In this document: in pieces, positions 11,026 through 13,629 of the stretch | Layout: every line of letters begins with the position of its first letter | Numbering within the stretch: the first letter of the stretch is position 1 | Origin: CAYILC01 sp964364145 | GTDB lineage: Bacteria > Patescibacteriota > Microgenomatia > UBA1400 > UBA12028 | Length of the DNA: 13,629 bases | Direction: 5' to 3' | Assembly (NCBI GenBank): GCA_964364145.1 | Contig: CAYILC010000022.1 | Span: 1-13,629 of the forward strand | Made by a program: the position numbers and the translations under genes | The notes under the pieces: generated by a model | The model's database searches: none | The model's input: only the letters and a program-made list of their open reading frames with translations | Told to the model about the DNA's origin: nothing

Positions 11026-12039
11026 TCACTTCTCCCTCAGTACATGCCTATAGACCTCAAGATCATCCAGTACCACACCAATGCCTTTTATAACACACAG
11101 TAACGGCTCGTCTGCGAGAGAAACAGGAATATTGATTTCTTGCGAGATCCACGGACCAAGTTGATCCAACATCACAGTTCCGCCAGTCATTACCAAACCT
11201 TTATCGATAATATCGCTCGCCAACTCTGGTGGAACTTCTTCCAAAACTTTTTTCACCATGTCCAACACGGCATACAAAGGCTTTTGAATCGCTTCGAAAA
11301 CATCTGTTGCGGTAATGGTAATTTCTTTTGGCAACCCTTGAGTCGCATCGCGACCTTTCACCTGGATTTCGACAGCTTTTTCTGCTTTGGGCATTGCGGA
11401 ACCAATCTTTGTCTTTACCATCTCGGCAGTTGTGTCACCAATAATGACTCCATATTTTTTGCGGACAAACTTTTGGATTGCTTCATCAAGAGTACTGCCC
11501 CCAACGCGCACACCTTTGCTCGCCACCACTCCACCCAAAGACACGACCGAAGCCTCTGCTACCCCGCCACCAATGTTTACAATCATGTTGCCGCTGGCCT
11601 CTGCAATGGCAATACCTGCACCAATAATCGCAGCCAATGGCTCGTCAATCAAATAGGCTCGTCGCGCCCCAGCCGCCAGGGTTGCATCTAATACCGCACG
11701 CCGCTCAACCTGCGTGCTTCCAGCTGGAACCGACACCATCACTTCAGGCTTAAACAACATTCCCCGCCCCATCACTTTCTGAAGAAAAAACTTAAGCATT
11801 GCCTCGGTAACCGAGTAATACGCAATGACTCCATTCTTTAGTGGTCTCGAGGTTAAAATGTTCCCTGGCGTTCGACCCAACATATTTTTTGCCATAGTCC
11901 CAACCGCCACCACGCGTTTATCGCGCAAAGAAATTGCAACAACCGTGGGCTCATTCAGCACAATACCGCTTCCCTGAACCCAAACGAGTGAATTTACCGT
12001 TCCTAGATCCACACCAATCCGCTTTGTAAGAGAAAACAT
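11026..12039 (-). CDS. mreB: MreB-like bacterial actin
   Basis: This 337-residue protein (normal MreB length) forms membrane-associated filaments that guide cell-wall synthesis. Actin-fold motifs: phosphate-1 RIGVDLGTVNSLVW (7-20), connect-1 AYLIDEPLAAIIGAG (128-142, catalytic-type Glu133), phosphate-2 NMIVNIGGGVAEASVVSLGG (151-170), connect-2 VGGSTLDEAI, and adenosine KGLVMTGGTVMLDQLG. The phosphate-2 Asp of the usual D-I-G-G-G-T is Asn155 here, and Thr is Val160, so nucleotide hydrolysis may be altered. The ATG lies 6 bases after an extended -10 (TGT-TATCAT), without a Shine-Dalgarno sequence. The gene is divergent from the PEGA protein, with a REP between them. mreC/mreD are not in view. 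Confidence 0.9.
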   Translation of the reverse strand: MFSLTKRIGVDLGTVNSLVWVQGSGIVLNEPTVVAISLRDKRVVAVGTMAKNMLGRTPGNILTSRPLKNGVIAYYSVTEAMLKFFLQKVMGRGMLFKPEVMVSVPAGSTQVERRAVLDATLAAGARRAYLIDEPLAAIIGAGIAIAEASGNMIVNIGGGVAEASVVSLGGVVASKGVRVGGSTLDEAIQKFVRKKYGVIIGDTTAEMVKTKIGSAMPKAEKAVEIQVKGRDATQGLPKEITITATDVFEAIQKPLYAVLDMVKKVLEEVPPELASDIIDKGLVMTGGTVMLDQLGPWISQEINIPVSLADEPLLCVIKGIGVVLDDLEVYRHVLREK

Positions 12040-12045
12040 AGTGAC

Positions 12046-12051
12046 ATGATA
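12046..12051 (-). promoter_or_regulatory. mreB extended -10 promoter, leaderless type
   Basis: On the minus strand TGT-TATCAT ends 6 bases before the ATG (12039). No convincing -35; the REP hairpin at 12065-12091 lies where a -35 would be. Confidence 0.45.
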
Positions 12052-12064
12052 ACATCCCCAAGCG

Positions 12065-12091
12065 AACGGGAAGGCCGGGACTTCCCGTTAA
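12065..12091 (+). repeat. REP hairpin copy 5 (mreB/PEGA divergent promoter)
   Basis: AACGGGAAG and CTTCCCGTT pair perfectly over 9 bases around loop GCCGGGA, followed by TAA-type flank. It is the best-paired copy. It lies between the two divergent -10 boxes (12046-12051 and 12110-12115). Confidence 0.85.
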
Positions 12092-12109
12092 GTCTTCCCA
12101 CAAACGTGG

Positions 12110-12115
12110 TAAAAT
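12110..12115 (+). promoter_or_regulatory. extended -10 promoter of the PEGA gene, leaderless type
   Basis: TGG-TAAAAT is followed after 6 bases by the ATG at 12122. No Shine-Dalgarno sequence and no strong -35 are visible. Confidence 0.5.
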
Positions 12116-12121
12116 ACGCCC

Positions 12122-13624
12122 ATGTCTTTTCGTCTGTCTCGCCCGCTTAATCTGTCTAGCCTTTCTAAGACGCTAACCAAACTCTTCAAAAATTCGCTTT
12201 TTGTTACTCTCTGTTCTGCAATGGTTATTATTGGCGGAACATATGTTGTTATTCAACTCGCTAAGGGCTACCGACCAACAGTAAATGGAAACCTTCAAGG
12301 GACTGGCTTGTTGGCCGCAAATTCTATACCCAACGGCGCCCAGGTATATCTGAACGGTAAACTTGTCACCGCCACAGACACAACACTGAATTTAGAACCA
12401 GGTGAGTATGTCATCGAGATTAAAAAGGATGGCTTTTCAACATGGAAAAAAGTGCTAAAAATAGAAAAAGAGCTCGTCACTCAAACGAACGTCGTGCTCT
12501 TCCCTGCAGTTCCAGGACTCACACCACTCACCTACACTGGAGCAATAAACGTCTCTCCATCTCCAGACGGACAGAAGCTCGTATTTTATGTGGCATCGGC
12601 CTCGGCACAGACCAAAAATGGTCTTTATGTCTTAGATCTTACCGATAGTTTGCTCTCTCTGCAAAGAGGACCGCGTCAAATCAGTCAAGAGGCTCGAGGT
12701 TTTGATCTTTCTCAAGCAAACATGATTTGGTCGCCGGATAGTTCCCAAATTCTGCTATCTTTTGAAGGAAAAAATGTGATACTCGATCCCAACAAGATGA
12801 ACGCACCAACCGAACTCCAAGATGTCAGTTATAAATTGCCGCGACTGTTTAGCGAATGGGAGGAAGAATTGTATAAGCGCGAACGTACGAGTCTCGCAAA
12901 ATTCCCAAATGAGATTCAACAAATCGCTACAGAAAGTGCGATTAATGTGTACTTCTCCCCAGATCAAGAACGCATGGTATACACCGCAACCATCTCAGCA
13001 ACATTACCGGACAATATGCTTCCTTCTGTCCCCGCTGCCAATTCACAATCACAAGAGAGAACGTTGCAGGCAGGTGGTGTGTACGTATTTGATCGCAAAG
13101 AGGATCGCAACTTCCGTGTTGGAACCGATGATCTCAAAAAATACATCACTCAACAGTCACCATTGTCTCCGGAAACATCCATTAAAATAACAAAGAAAAA
13201 ATTAGGTGTTTCTATTCCAATCGTTTCCAGTGTAAAAACGACACGTACACAATACGGCAAGCTCCCCCTCGCTACAGATCTGTATACCAACAAAGCAAAA
13301 ACGCTTATTGCTCAACCGCTTGCTTTCCAAAGACTGCAAAGCGAAACAGCAGAAAGTAGTATCCAGCATTTTGTTGAGTACTATTCCGGATTATTTACGT
13401 CCGGAATTCAGTGGCTACCAGACTCCAAACATCTCCTTGGAATTCGCGGTGATACGCTATACGTGAAGGAGTACGACGGAACAAACGAAAACACGCTCTA
13501 TAGCGGTCAGATGAACGAAACATTTGTGTATCCGTGGCCAAACGGATCAAAGATTATCCTACTCACTCGATTTAGTCAGGCGATTGATAACCCAACAAAC
13601 TTGTACGCGATTACGCTGAGATAA
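12122..13624 (+). CDS. membrane-anchored PEGA-domain protein with beta-propeller-like repeats
   Basis: This 500-residue protein has a basic cytoplasmic N-terminus (1-25), one membrane span (about 26-47: LFVTLCSAMVIIGGTYVVIQ) and a PEGA domain (about 62-127: SIPNGAQVYLNGKLVTATDT, then LNLEPGEYVIEIKKDGFSTW). The rest has WD40/TolB-like strands around VSPSPDGQKLVFY, MIWSPDSSQILLSF, VYFSPDQERMVYT and IQWLPDSKHLLGI. The lack of a signal cleavage motif suggests a type II anchor with the bulk outside the membrane. PEGA domains are thought to bind other surface components; no catalytic residues are visible. It is complete (TAA at 13622-13624). It is divergent from mreB with a shared promoter region, which hints at an envelope role, but the function is unknown. 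Confidence 0.72.
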   Translation: MSFRLSRPLNLSSLSKTLTKLFKNSLFVTLCSAMVIIGGTYVVIQLAKGYRPTVNGNLQGTGLLAANSIPNGAQVYLNGKLVTATDTTLNLEPGEYVIEIKKDGFSTWKKVLKIEKELVTQTNVVLFPAVPGLTPLTYTGAINVSPSPDGQKLVFYVASASAQTKNGLYVLDLTDSLLSLQRGPRQISQEARGFDLSQANMIWSPDSSQILLSFEGKNVILDPNKMNAPTELQDVSYKLPRLFSEWEEELYKRERTSLAKFPNEIQQIATESAINVYFSPDQERMVYTATISATLPDNMLPSVPAANSQSQERTLQAGGVYVFDRKEDRNFRVGTDDLKKYITQQSPLSPETSIKITKKKLGVSIPIVSSVKTTRTQYGKLPLATDLYTNKAKTLIAQPLAFQRLQSETAESSIQHFVEYYSGLFTSGIQWLPDSKHLLGIRGDTLYVKEYDGTNENTLYSGQMNETFVYPWPNGSKIILLTRFSQAIDNPTNLYAITLR

Positions 13625-13629
13625 GGATA

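Noticed and set aside
11140..11691. 183-residue frame opposite mreB
   Set aside because: Cys/His/Asn-rich shadow of a well-supported actin-like gene, with no start signals.
6202..12091. CRISPR array formed by the repeated hairpins
   Set aside because: The repeats are dispersed in intergenic sites kilobases apart, without regular spacers or cas genes.

Overview
The window looks like a chromosomal piece of a small-genome Candidate Phyla Radiation (Patescibacteria) bacterium, probably Parcubacteria-like. This is inferred from several signs. Ribosomal proteins L1 and L10 have CPR-like sequences, and L1 has a shortened middle domain. There is a PEGA/beta-propeller single-pass membrane protein, and a single stand-alone REP-type Y1 transposase. 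rpoB does not follow rplL. TGA is a normal stop here, so the SR1/Gracilibacteria code is unlikely. No 16S gene is present, so the placement is an inference.

Layout: (1) 1-3163 holds three tRNA genes (partial Thr-UGU, Tyr-GUA, Thr-GGU) mixed with an ATP-grasp ligase, an amidinotransferase/DDAH-like enzyme, and an HTH plus LAGLIDADG-like protein. A decayed 3' piece of a second copy of that last family is also present. Both family members lack their own stop codon and run straight into the 5' end of a tRNA gene. (2) 3187-4216 holds a promoter, a small gene broken by one in-frame amber codon, and about 570 bases without a gene that appear rich in RNA hairpins. (3) 4217-5107 is a galU-like nucleotidyltransferase on the minus strand. 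(4) 5239-8812 is the secE-nusG-rplK-rplA-rplJ-rplL cluster. It has an L10-type leader with an attenuator ahead of rplJ, a long hairpin between rplJ and rplL, and a strong terminator after rplL. (5) 8852-9954 has a REP-associated tyrosine transposase (RAYT) and a small MerR/excisionase-type HTH gene. (6) 10012-12039 (minus) has a WecG/TagA-family glycosyltransferase and an MreB-like actin, separated by a 166-base nested palindrome. (7) 12122-13624 encodes the PEGA-domain membrane protein, divergent from mreB.

The most interesting system is a dispersed family of about 27-30 base REP hairpins. There are five clear copies: nusG-rplK, after rplL, upstream of the RAYT, inverted inside the RAYT 3' end, and the mreB/PEGA divergent promoter. 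They surround the RAYT that probably mobilises them. The inverted copy encodes the last residues of the transposase itself.

A second theme is start-site architecture. Six genes (ATP-grasp, deiminase, secE, wecG, mreB, PEGA) have a -10 box only 6-8 bases before the start codon and no Shine-Dalgarno sequence, which predicts leaderless mRNAs. The translation operon and several other genes have ordinary AGGAG-type sites. All functional calls are from sequence reading only; no database search was run.
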